Origin: CAWGCE01 sp964480915
GTDB lineage: Bacteria; Planctomycetota; Planctomycetia; Pirellulales; Pirellulaceae
Reading direction: 5' to 3'
Length of the DNA stretch: 64,000 bases
Assembly (NCBI GenBank): GCA_964480915.1
Contig: CAYZRS010000021.1
Location: 13,094 to 77,093 of the forward strand
Position 1 is the first letter of the stretch; every line of letters starts with the position of its first letter. Below the pieces are notes generated by a model that made no database searches, had not been told where the DNA came from, and saw only the letters and a list, made by a program, of their open reading frames with translations. Positions 38,319-45,717 of this stretch are shown here, piece by piece. The translations under genes were made by a program, and so were the position numbers.

Positions 38319-39335
38319 ATGATGGACCGAATTTCCCGTTGTGCTGCGCCGTATCTTGCTGTTCTCTGTTCGACCGTTCTGTGCGCGGACGGGTACGCGG
38401 AGGAAACCGTCTCGCCAGTGAGAATGGGGTGCGGAATGATGACATTTGATACGGTACCTGGTTGGGGGTTGAGGCCGGATGGGAGTTCGGCGGTGGGGCC
38501 GACTCACGGCTCGGTTGTCATTGATAAAGCGGCCAACATTTATGTGAGCGCAAACCGAGGCGTTTTCGTTTTTTCTCCTGACGGAGTGGTCGTCCATTCT
38601 TATCTTGGCGGCGACTTCACCGGTCTGCACGATATGGAGATTCGCGAAGAGGACGGCGTCGAATACATCTACGGTGCGCGCAACAAAGCGGCCGAGGGGA
38701 TCAAATTCAACGCGGCAACGGGCGAGGTCGTCTTGAGGCTGACGTTGCCGGAAGCGGCTGGGTTAGGAAAAATCGATTTCAAGCCGACGGCGATTACGGT
38801 AGCGCCCAACGGCGATATTTTTCTTTCCAATGGTTACGCCAGCAACCACATTTTTAAGTACGACAAGCGAGGCGTCTACTTGATGCATTTCGGCGAGCAG
38901 GGAAACAAGACCTGCCAGTTCAATACGGCTCATGGCATGACGCTTGATACGCGCTACGATCCGCCGCGACTGTTGATCTGCGATCGAAACCATCAGCCGA
39001 AGGGACGGCTGGTCCATTATTCGCTGGCAGGCGAATTCATCGCAGAAGTCGTCACAGGGCTCGGGATGCCGACTTCGGTCGCCATTCAGGGCGATTTTGT
39101 CTCGGTGCCAGACTTACTCGGTCGAGTCGTCATTCTGGACAAGAGCAACACGATCATGGCCGTGCTGGGATTCAATGCCTCGCCCAACGGCGGAAAGTAC
39201 AGCGTCCCCCAGGCCGAATGGGTCGAGGGTCGATTCAGCGGGACGCACGGCTCGTATTGGGATGCCGAGGGCAACCTGTACGTGCAGGATTGGAATATCG
39301 ACGGCCGAATCATGAAGCTGGTGCGAGTCAAGTAG
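38319..39335 (+). CDS. Exported NHL-type six-bladed beta-propeller protein
   Basis: About 338 residues from ATG 38319 (GAGGG five bases upstream; a second ATG follows directly). Signal peptide RISRCAAPYLAVLCSTVL. The rest is a beta-propeller with NHL/SMP-30-like phrases (VIDKAANIYVSANRGVFVF, VAPNGDIFLSNGYASNHIF, LLICDRNHQPKGRLVHYSL, DAEGNLYVQDW). Located 90 bases after dctM on the same strand, so probably part of the TRAP operon; it could be a lactonase-like or binding protein acting on the transported compound (inference). Confidence 0.8.
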   Translation: MMDRISRCAAPYLAVLCSTVLCADGYAEETVSPVRMGCGMMTFDTVPGWGLRPDGSSAVGPTHGSVVIDKAANIYVSANRGVFVFSPDGVVVHSYLGGDFTGLHDMEIREEDGVEYIYGARNKAAEGIKFNAATGEVVLRLTLPEAAGLGKIDFKPTAITVAPNGDIFLSNGYASNHIFKYDKRGVYLMHFGEQGNKTCQFNTAHGMTLDTRYDPPRLLICDRNHQPKGRLVHYSLAGEFIAEVVTGLGMPTSVAIQGDFVSVPDLLGRVVILDKSNTIMAVLGFNASPNGGKYSVPQAEWVEGRFSGTHGSYWDAEGNLYVQDWNIDGRIMKLVRVK

Positions 39336-39480
39336 CAGGTAACGAAACGAGCGGGAAGTCCGGTCAAGAAACGCAATTCACCGTCTGGCAGACTCCTTCC
39401 TGACGCTCGGTACCCTGCCCTTCCGTTTTCTGGCAAATTCTCTAGAATTTGGGACTTGGTCAGCTTCGCGTTGACCTGCT

Positions 39481-39554
<74 letters not shown>

Positions 39555-39558
39555 CTCT

Positions 39559-39652
39559 GATTTCTCGAAAAGGCCGTTTTCGCGACCTTCATAGTGGTTC
39601 TCGAGAAATCACTTCCCAAAAACGGCCCTTTCGAGACTTAATTTCTCGAAAG
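39559..39652. repeat. Nested inverted and direct repeats downstream of tRNA-Arg
   Basis: GATTTCTCGA (39559-39568) and TCGAGAAATC (39601-39610) are perfect inverted copies; CGAAAAGGCCGTTTT (39566-39580) and AAAACGGCCCTTTCG (39619-39633) pair at 14 of 15 bases; ATTTCTCGAAA recurs directly at 39641-39651. The arms interlock rather than nest cleanly. They could be recombinase arm-type sites or a tRNA terminator. Confidence 0.6.
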
Positions 39653-39690
39653 CTGACTGCGGTTTTCATGTGGCTGTGAAGCGCCCTGAA

Positions 39691-40253
39691 TCATCGGCTC
39701 TGTATCAAGCAGTAGCGTCGATGCGCGATGGTTGGAGTGCTGCCAACCCAACGAGTCACGACTGGCATCGGAAACCCCGCGTTGATCAAGTCCGTTACCA
39801 ACGACGCCCGCTTGTTCTGCTTTGTCCGATATTTGATCGTTTGCGGCCGCACTTGTCGCCCCAGCGCTGTTGCCCATCGAATGGATTGTCGTCTACCCTT
39901 CCATCCTCGCCGGCGACGTTAAAGAATCGCTTTGCTTTTCGGCAGTTTGAAGAAACCGTCGTCTCAGCGTACTTGGATCGAAGAAACGACCGGAAAGGGT
40001 CACCGTCGGATCGGCGAAGCGATCGGTACGCACACCTAGGGCCGAAACGCGACTGCAGCAGGTTCGAAGCTGCCCGATTGTTCTTGATGGTGTTCGGTTT
40101 GCCGCCCTCGTACTGCGGCAACACGAAATCGTACAACTCAAGTAGCGACTCCGGTTGGCGTGCCGCTCCGACACTTCGTAACATTGCCCGACTCGGCCGT
40201 TGCTGTGAATCTGAAGCTTTTGCGAAGATTTCGCGCCGAAATAGGGTTTTCAT
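39691..40253 (-). pseudogene. Tyrosine recombinase (phage-type integrase) remnant
   Basis: Two parts in different frames. 39795-40253 encodes an N-terminal core-binding (SAM-like) domain with PNTIKNNRAASNLLQSRFG, DPFRSFLRSKYAETTVSS and RKAKRFFNVAGEDGRVDDNPF. The C-terminal end, in another frame at about 39691-39830, reads QNKRASLVTDLINAGFPM and TRWVGSTPTIAHRRYC, matching the terminal helices with the active-site Tyr region of planctomycete integrases. The central catalytic section with the R-K-H-x-x-R residues (about 150-180 residues) is gone. The gene is therefore deleted and frameshifted. Its 3' end points at the tRNA-Arg, the standard arrangement for tRNA-targeting islands. No intact recombinase is in the window. 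Confidence 0.75.
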
Positions 40254-40423
40254 GTCCTGAAAACGCGGTCATTGAATGGTGCCGCGCTAATTCTTGGACG
40301 ATCACACCGCCCAAATCAGTCGATCGCTTCACGATTGACACCAGTAAAGGTCAAGGCGTTTTGCGAAAAGGACGCGTAATCTTGATGCAATCGCCGGGTT
40401 GATATGGCAGACTGCACACCGCC

Positions 40424-40517
40424 GGATAACAATGATATGCACCGGAGCCGGAAATGCCGGACTGGCTCGCTAGGCTCGGCACGTTTGTTCCCGGCCCGGT
40501 GGTATCGAACGTTCAGC
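40424..40517 (+). repeat. Integron-type attC recombination site
   Basis: The ends are GGATAAC (R'' box, 40424-40430) and GTTCAGC (R' box, 40511-40517), whose AAC and GTT pair. Inside, CACCGG-A-GCCGG (40440-40451) pairs with CCGGC-CCGGTG on the other side, leaving one extrahelical A, the hallmark of a folded single-stranded attC. Equal 9-base spacers separate the R and L boxes on each side, and the variable loop of about 40 bases has its own TGCCG/CGGCA stem. The pattern matches planctomycete integron attC sites as I know them; this was judged by eye. Confidence 0.72.
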
Positions 40518-40577
40518 CGCTCCATAGATTCAATTTGCACATGGGTGGCTTCGGACAAACAGCACTCCTTTCGAACC

Positions 40578-41897
40578 ATGACACATATTTGGAGAACCGA
40601 CCCAGTGGCAAAAACTATCACGCTCGTAGCTGCCTATCTGTTTTGCGTTCACACGGCGCTACTCGCCGAAGAGTTCAGCGTCTTAATCGGCGGCGAAATT
40701 GGAGGAGAGGATGTCGTAGCAGAGTATGCGATCGACGGAGCGTTCGATTCTATCTTTACTCCGGTACTGCCTGACGCTGGCGACGATGTGGCTACTCTCT
40801 CGGTCGTAAACAATGGTTTTTTTACATTCGTCTATGAGGACCACATCGTTAACGACATCTCCCGACGATACACTTTCAATCCTCGCGGAGACCTTTTGAG
40901 AGTTCGATCCATATTGTTCGAAGGACCATTTAAATTTGAAACGGATTCAACGGGCCAAATATTTCAATCCGACTTTGGTAACCGCATCACAATTTGGGAC
41001 CGCGACGGAAATTTCTCTGGCACATTCGCAGGTGAAGGTCTCGCAGACGCCGACCAACACGGGAACATCTTCGTCGCAAGCAATGACGGTTCAATACATT
41101 CCATACGCAGATACTCTCCAGATGGAATGCTCGTCGATGAGCTAATCGTGCCCTTCCCAGTCGGGGCAGTCACGATAGACGAACAGAGTAATGTGCTGTA
41201 CGTGAACGATACAAATGGTGAACGCTTGGTGCCTTTCGATATATCAGGAACTTCACTATTACAGCTGCCAAATAGCGTTCCCGTCGAAGGGTTTCTCTTT
41301 GACTTAGATTATCACGAACCGACTGACAGCTTCTTTTACGTAAATTTTGGAAGCGGCATTCGTGCGAACAAGAACGGCGGCATCATCACAAGGTATTTCG
41401 GCATGGATGATGTTTTGTCGATTTCCGTGGTACCGTTAATTCCGGCGGGAGATTTTGACTTCGATGGCAACCTAAACTGCGACGACATCGATGCACTTGT
41501 TGCTGCCATCGTGGCGAGCGATAACGACGCCGCATTCGATCTGACAGGTGAGGGCGTTGTTAATGGTGGGGATTTGGAAGAATGGCTTTCACTCGCCGGC
41601 GATCGGAATCTTGCGTCAGGCAATTCTTACCTGGAGGGCGACGCGGATCTCAGCGGGAGCGTGGATGGCAACGACTTTCTCATCTGGAATGCTAACAAGT
41701 TCACCAGTAATCCATCATGGTGCAGTGGTGATTTCAATCACGATGGTGAAATCAATGGTACTGATTTCGTTATTTGGAATGGCAACAAATTCGAATCATC
41801 AGACTTGCTTGCTGTTCCTGAATCGGTATTTCCATTGGGAATGTTGGCCTTCCTTGCTGTTGCCCGGCGGATTTCTCACCAAGTTGCACTTTCCTGA
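40578..41897 (+). CDS. Exported beta-propeller protein with dockerin-type repeats and PEP-CTERM-like tail (integron-cassette candidate)
   Basis: About 439 residues from ATG 40578; the GTG at 40605 has a better ribosome site (GGAG 9 bases upstream) and also starts the signal peptide (VAKTITLVAAYLFCVHTALLA). A SMP-30/NHL-like propeller fills residues 30-290. Dockerin-type calcium loops follow (DFDFDGNLNCDDIDALVAAI, EGDADLSGSVDGNDFLIW, GDFNHDGEINGTDFVIWNGN). The end (VPESVFPLGMLAFLAVARR) looks like a degenerate PEP-CTERM signal. The gene lies between an attC site and an attC half-site in the same orientation, as a cassette would. Base composition is more AT-rich than the surrounding genome. Confidence 0.75.
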   Translation: MTHIWRTDPVAKTITLVAAYLFCVHTALLAEEFSVLIGGEIGGEDVVAEYAIDGAFDSIFTPVLPDAGDDVATLSVVNNGFFTFVYEDHIVNDISRRYTFNPRGDLLRVRSILFEGPFKFETDSTGQIFQSDFGNRITIWDRDGNFSGTFAGEGLADADQHGNIFVASNDGSIHSIRRYSPDGMLVDELIVPFPVGAVTIDEQSNVLYVNDTNGERLVPFDISGTSLLQLPNSVPVEGFLFDLDYHEPTDSFFYVNFGSGIRANKNGGIITRYFGMDDVLSISVVPLIPAGDFDFDGNLNCDDIDALVAAIVASDNDAAFDLTGEGVVNGGDLEEWLSLAGDRNLASGNSYLEGDADLSGSVDGNDFLIWNANKFTSNPSWCSGDFNHDGEINGTDFVIWNGNKFESSDLLAVPESVFPLGMLAFLAVARRISHQVALS

Positions 41898-41922
41898 CAA
41901 CAGCTCCTCCACACACACGCGG

Positions 41923-41951
41923 AAGAACAATGAGATGCACCGGAGCTGTAC
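41923..41951 (+). repeat. attC half-site (R''/L'' arm only)
   Basis: AGAACAATGAGATGCACCGG plus AGC at about 41927-41946 matches the left arm of the attC at 40424 (TAACAATGATATGCACCGG plus AGC) at nearly every base. No matching right arm with CCGGTG and GTT is found within the next 150 bases, so the site is truncated. It lies 30 bases after the cassette gene, where an attC is expected. Confidence 0.6.
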
Positions 41952-41958
41952 ATGGTGT

Positions 41959-42273
41959 TTACCCTTCCAGCAGCATTTCCAGTTGCGCCAGAGCTCTCCA
42001 CGCAACCTTAGCCGCGTGCAGTGCGCCATCGGTGTCTACTTCATCGCGCTGCAACACGTGACGAACAGTGTAAGCATGCGGGTCACCGATCCAAAGCGCG
42101 TCAGACAAGCCGTAGAGCTGCAAGAGAACGCTTCCGATATTGAACAGGTGGGCGCCCTTCCCTGGGCTCTTCATCGTGTCCGGCGCAAGCGACACCGACT
42201 CCCACCAGTTCACGAATTGCTGTCGCGCCCAGCCCGGGTGCTCTGGGCATAGCCACTGCGAGGCGATCTCAAT
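41959..42273 (-). CDS. Unknown small protein (domain duplicated at 44.7 kb), probable ATT start
   Basis: The frame ends LSDALWIGDPHAYTVRHVLQ, then RDEVDTDGALHAAKVAWRAL and QLEMLLEG. It looks coding up to about 42273, where the preceding gene ends, but has no ATG there. ATT at 42273 lies 7 bases after GGAG and overlaps the upstream stop (ATTGA); GTG 42213 and ATG 42174 have no ribosome site. About 104 residues with ATT. No family recognised. A fragment of a related gene lies at 44635-44784. Last gene of a minus-strand group of four. Confidence 0.5.
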   Translation of the reverse strand: MEIASQWLCPEHPGWARQQFVNWWESVSLAPDTMKSPGKGAHLFNIGSVLLQLYGLSDALWIGDPHAYTVRHVLQRDEVDTDGALHAAKVAWRALAQLEMLLEG

Positions 42274-42502
42274 GGATAGGCTCCAACTCGCCAGACTCAG
42301 CCGAGCCAGTTGCCACCACTCCAGCGAAGCGCGTGACGATCGGAATCCCCTCGAAATAGAACTCGACAACGAAATCGCGACGACCGGGGACCCTGGGGCT
42401 GGCAATCATCGTCAGACTACCATCACAGTCGCACGGGATCGAAAACGAGGGAGAGAGGCAGCTACACCCCGTCTCACATCCAATCAGACGACCATGGGGC
42501 AC
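42269..42502 (-). CDS. DUF1573-like fragment, possibly truncated
   Basis: 77 residues from a GTG at 42502. The coding-like frame continues upstream without interruption to the stop of the 42539 gene (reading VPAGESKQITFDV), in the same frame as that gene. The text VPAGESKQITFDV, then GRLIGCETGCSC and RRDFVVEFYFEGIP resembles the C-terminal half of small planctomycete DUF1573-like beta-sandwich proteins, whose N-terminal half and signal peptide are missing. It overlaps the next gene by a few bases. Either a short real gene or a remnant. Confidence 0.45.
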   Translation of the reverse strand: MPHGRLIGCETGCSCLSPSFSIPCDCDGSLTMIASPRVPGRRDFVVEFYFEGIPIVTRFAGVVATGSAESGELEPIH

Positions 42503-42538
42503 ATCGAACGTGATCTGCTTTGATTCACCAGCCGGGAC

Positions 42539-43375
42539 TTAGATTACTGGGTATCCATAGCTAGACACGAGCACCAGAGCGACCGAGGCCGCAATGAGCC
42601 CCTTCCGTCGCCATGCGAGGGCGAGAACCAAGCAGAGGACAACAATCGACCCGACGGCATACGGTAGATTGCTTTTCGGCCGAGCGTAGTTCGATGGCGG
42701 AATTACCCCGCGCTCTTCGATGTCGAAAAATGACGCTGGCTTGTTGCATGGCTCAGGCCGACTTGCCGTCACCGTGACCGGGCCGCTTCTTAGCTCCCTT
42801 GGGTAGATGGTGTCGCCGTGGTATCCAGTGGATCCGCTGTAGCTCCCCTTTGGGGTGTCAATTCTCCACTCGACAACTCGCCAGTGATTAGCCGACTCGG
42901 CCGTGACCGTGATCGTGTTACCCTTTGGCTTGCTAAATACTATCTCGTAGCGACCATCGCCCAAGTCCCGCATAGTGGCATCGGGATACAATTCCCGAGG
43001 AAATTCGTAGAGAGGAACCCCGATCCCATCCTTCAGGAACAGCGAACAGCTTGCTAGGTACGGAGCCCGAAAGCGTGAGGCCTGCTCATCAGCCTTAGCT
43101 GAGCCGTGTGTTAGTGATTCAATGCGGCCGTCTCGGGTGGCGTATCCGTAGCGCCCATTCGATCCGACTGCGAGCCCGTTCAACTCGGTCAGAAACCGCC
43201 CGTCCCGACCGAAGAACGCTACCGACTTGCCGTTTACTTCGTAGCTGCCCTGCTTTTCAGACATGGCGGTGAAGTTGCTGCGCCAAGCCGGAATCACTTC
43301 GGACCAAATTCGTTCGTCTGCGAACAAAAATCCTGGGAACAGCAGTAAGATCAAAACGGCAAGTCGGCGGTTCAT
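42539..43375 (-). CDS. Secreted membrane-anchored protein of unknown function
   Basis: 278 residues with a signal peptide (LAVLILLLFPGFLFA) and one or two C-terminal membrane segments (LPYAVGSIVVLCLVLALAW, LIAASVALVLVSSYGYP). The extracytoplasmic part has no recognised domain. AGAGGTAACCA just before the ATG is a good ribosome site and lies at the end of the preceding small ORF, which points to an operon. It sits in the accessory region and has no known relative that I can name. Confidence 0.7.
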   Translation of the reverse strand: MNRRLAVLILLLFPGFLFADERIWSEVIPAWRSNFTAMSEKQGSYEVNGKSVAFFGRDGRFLTELNGLAVGSNGRYGYATRDGRIESLTHGSAKADEQASRFRAPYLASCSLFLKDGIGVPLYEFPRELYPDATMRDLGDGRYEIVFSKPKGNTITVTAESANHWRVVEWRIDTPKGSYSGSTGYHGDTIYPRELRSGPVTVTASRPEPCNKPASFFDIEERGVIPPSNYARPKSNLPYAVGSIVVLCLVLALAWRRKGLIAASVALVLVSSYGYPVI

Positions 43376-43378
43376 TGG

Positions 43379-43555
43379 TTACCTCTTTAACGGGAATTCA
43401 ATCTTGATTTGGCAGCTGCTACACCCGGCCCGCTGCCCGTAGCGCCACTTAACCTCACAAGACTTGCTTGCCTCATCGCAAGTGCCGCTGTCGCAGTTAT
43501 TGCCCCAATACTGACCCTCGCCGTATATTGGAGCCGGCGCTTCGAACTGCCTCAA
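43379..43555 (-). CDS. Small Cys-rich peptide upstream of the 42539 gene
   Basis: A 58-residue frame from TTG 43555; it stays open to 43624 without an ATG. The reading FEAPAPIYGEGQYWGNN, then CDSGTCDEASKSCEVKW and GCSSCQIKIEFPLKR has five Cys in a balanced composition, unlike a shadow frame, and ends 3 bases before the next start codon. Not recognised. It may be the 3' end of a gene whose beginning was lost, or a short gene with a non-ATG start. Confidence 0.45.
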   Translation of the reverse strand: MRQFEAPAPIYGEGQYWGNNCDSGTCDEASKSCEVKWRYGQRAGCSSCQIKIEFPLKR

Positions 43556-43688
43556 TAATCTAGAATGCCCTGCTCTGGTGGCAATATTACTGATTCCTAG
43601 TGTCTCCTCTTTAAAGCACGCGTGTCACCCAATAAGATATGTGTAAGTCACGCGTGTGATGTTGAATCCAGAGAGGGAGGTGTGCCCA

Positions 43689-44582
43689 ATGCGAATTGCG
43701 GTCCTCATACTATTCGTTTGCATTCGCCCTGGTTTCGGTCAACGTACAAATCTGCTGGAAAGGGCCAAGCAGGAGCTCGACTACATACCGAACAGCAAGC
43801 TGGGTGCCGAAGTTGTGCGGTGGCAGGATCAGATTTCGCCACTGTACGATCAATGGTTCAATGTCGCCTTCAAAGTGCGTGGTGGTGCCATTCGTATTGA
43901 ACAAGCTGTCGAGAAACGCCGCGTGAAGTCTGAAGAAGACACGACGTCTAGTCGTTACGGCGATGACTCAAAAACTAGTGACCGAAAAACGGAAGAAGAA
44001 ATAGAACGTATCTCGACATATGTGAACGTGACTCCTAATCGCAACGTTGACGGCTTGAGATATTGGTATGACTTCAATCCGCGGGATGTGGCTCAGATAA
44101 GCGGTCTGCTTTATCGTTCTGACGGAACACAGCTGGAAGTACTCTCCGAATGGAAATTGCACCAACCGAACGGTGTAAGTGTAGTCTTCGACGAGGAAAC
44201 CGTGCCGATAGTTATTGCCAACTACCAGAAAGGTAAACTGGACGGTTACTGTTGCCTTTTCAAAGATGGTCACCCGTACTTTGCGGTGCTTTATCGCAAG
44301 GGACGGGTGACTGACGAATACGGCTTCAACGGATTCCATTGGAAAGAATGCACAGAGAACAAATTGGACGCTGTGATTGAAGCTCGTTCGCAATTGAACA
44401 ACGTCATAGAGCAACGACTAGCACCCGTGTTCGATACTGCCTGGGGTCAAGCCGGCATGGTGACCAAAGCGAAACGGAGGGGACGATCGCTGCAATTTCA
44501 GTCGAACCAGCAGCTCCAGAATGCCCAAAGAAACTCCGCGATGGGGGCTGCCCATGCTCGGCAACGAGCCGGTCGTCCCTAG
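43689..44582 (+). CDS. Exported protein of unknown function in the accessory region
   Basis: 297 residues from ATG 43689 with GGGAGGT nine bases upstream; a signal peptide follows (RIAVLILFVCIRPGFGQ). The middle is charged and Ser/Thr-rich (EDTTSSRYGDDSKTSDRK), then a beta-rich part with SGLLYRSDGTQLEVLSEWKL and KGKLDGYCCLFKDGHPYFAV that recalls MORN-type antitoxin repeats weakly. AT-richer than the core genes. Divergent from the minus-strand group. Confidence 0.7.
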   Translation: MRIAVLILFVCIRPGFGQRTNLLERAKQELDYIPNSKLGAEVVRWQDQISPLYDQWFNVAFKVRGGAIRIEQAVEKRRVKSEEDTTSSRYGDDSKTSDRKTEEEIERISTYVNVTPNRNVDGLRYWYDFNPRDVAQISGLLYRSDGTQLEVLSEWKLHQPNGVSVVFDEETVPIVIANYQKGKLDGYCCLFKDGHPYFAVLYRKGRVTDEYGFNGFHWKECTENKLDAVIEARSQLNNVIEQRLAPVFDTAWGQAGMVTKAKRRGRSLQFQSNQQLQNAQRNSAMGAAHARQRAGRP

Positions 44583-44634
44583 CAGATCCCGTAGCATCCA
44601 GCCACTTGATCGAGAGCCAAGAATGCCGATCCCT

Positions 44635-44784
44635 TCACTCTAACAACGATTGAAGTCGCGCCAGAGCTGTCCTAGTGGCGTGCAATACGCCGTCACTGTC
44701 GGCTTCATCTCGCTTCAGCACAATCGCCTTAACCATCCAGTCTTTTTCTGAATCAGTGCTGCCTCCGCTTCGTGCCTGCGCAAC
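44635..44784 (-). pseudogene. Fragment related to the 41959 gene
   Basis: The frame reads SEKDWMVKAIVLKRDEADSD, then GVLHATRTALARLQSLLE before a TGA. It aligns with the end of the 41959 protein (YTVRHVLQRDEVDTDGALHA, then AKVAWRALAQLEMLLEG). An in-frame TGA at 44785-44787 cuts it from any upstream sequence and there is no start codon, so it is a remnant of a second copy. Confidence 0.55.
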
Positions 44785-44974
44785 TCAAACAGAGAAATCA
44801 TCGCTTGGAATCTCTTTCCAATTGGTGGGTGGGCCGATTGGGGCTTCGGGGCTTCTCCATTTTCGCATGGAGCGAAGGCGCCGTCCTAAGTGACGATACG
44901 ACTGTGGCCAACATCGTGCCTCCAGCGGTAAAGGCCGGCTGCGTGCGCGTGAACGGGGGCATCCCGGTGGTTGC

Positions 44975-44994
44975 ATATTAGCAAGGGCTAATAT
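44975..44994. promoter_or_regulatory. Palindrome, candidate ArsR operator
   Basis: ATATTAGC and GCTAATAT are perfect inverted arms around a 4-base AAGG loop, with a TTGCATAT extension on the left. It lies 84 bases upstream of the SRPBCC gene, whose partner is an ArsR-type repressor; such regulators bind short AT-rich palindromes at their own promoters. Confidence 0.5.
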
Positions 44995-45077
44995 AAGGTA
45001 TCGCTCAACTGGGACTGCCATCGGCTGCTTCGATTGGTGGAACGAAACTCAAAACGAGAGCCGGGAGACTTTGAAAA

Positions 45078-45710
45078 ATGGACTACAGCAACGCTTTGGG
45101 AATCGAATATCGTGTCGTCAAGGAGGCTGAGTATCTAGGTCAGCCGGTGCGGGTCGTTAGCGGGGCACGCACATTTGAAGCTGAGATTGAGGAGGTGTGG
45201 GACGCGCTTACCAACGCGGAACGCATCGCCCGTTGGTTCGCACCGATTTCCGGAGCATTGAAGTTGGGCGGTCGCTATCAATTGCAAGGGAACGCCGGAG
45301 GCGAGATTACTCGGTGTGACGCCCCGACCGCTTTTGATATCACGTGGGAGTGCGGCGGAAATGTGAGTTGGGTGACGGTGCGGTTGGAGTCGGTCAAAGC
45401 GGGAGCTCGCTTGACTTTAGAGCATCTGATCGGCAAGGACGAAGCGAGTGAAGAGCACTGGAGAAAGTATGGTCCAGGTGCGACCGGCGTCGGGTGGGAG
45501 CTTGGGTTTCTGGTGCTGGGGCTTCATTTAGAAAGCGGACAACCTGTGCTTGAAAGCGAGACCAACGCTTGGTGTACGACGCCGGAGGGAAAGTCGTTCA
45601 TCAAGCAGTGTGCCGGCGAATGGGGCCAGGTCCATGTCCAAGCCGGCGAAGATCGTGCTGTGGCCGAATCGATGGCGTCAGAAACCGGGGCGTTTTATTG
45701 TGGCGAATAG
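45078..45710 (+). CDS. SRPBCC / AHSA1-like domain protein
   Basis: 210 residues with the START/AHSA1 fold pattern: RTFEAEIEEVWDALTNAERI, RWFAPISGALKLGGRYQLQG, GGEITRCDAPTAFDITWECG and a C-terminal helix (GWELGFLVLGLHLES). These proteins bind hydrophobic ligands; when paired with an ArsR repressor they often form small stress or detoxification operons. It is followed 7 bases later by the ArsR gene and preceded by a palindrome. Confidence 0.88.
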   Translation: MDYSNALGIEYRVVKEAEYLGQPVRVVSGARTFEAEIEEVWDALTNAERIARWFAPISGALKLGGRYQLQGNAGGEITRCDAPTAFDITWECGGNVSWVTVRLESVKAGARLTLEHLIGKDEASEEHWRKYGPGATGVGWELGFLVLGLHLESGQPVLESETNAWCTTPEGKSFIKQCAGEWGQVHVQAGEDRAVAESMASETGAFYCGE

Positions 45711-45717
45711 GATCAAG

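Noticed and set aside
40160..40402. 80-codon plus-strand frame ending just before the attC site
   Set aside because: It would be a cassette gene by position, and part of it looks protein-like, but it overlaps the integrase remnant and has no match or ribosome site; evidence too weak.
41927..41965. Half-site read as a complete short attC (with GGTGTTTAC as right arm)
   Set aside because: The supposed right arm pairs over only four bases and the R-L spacing does not match the left arm; a truncated site is simpler.
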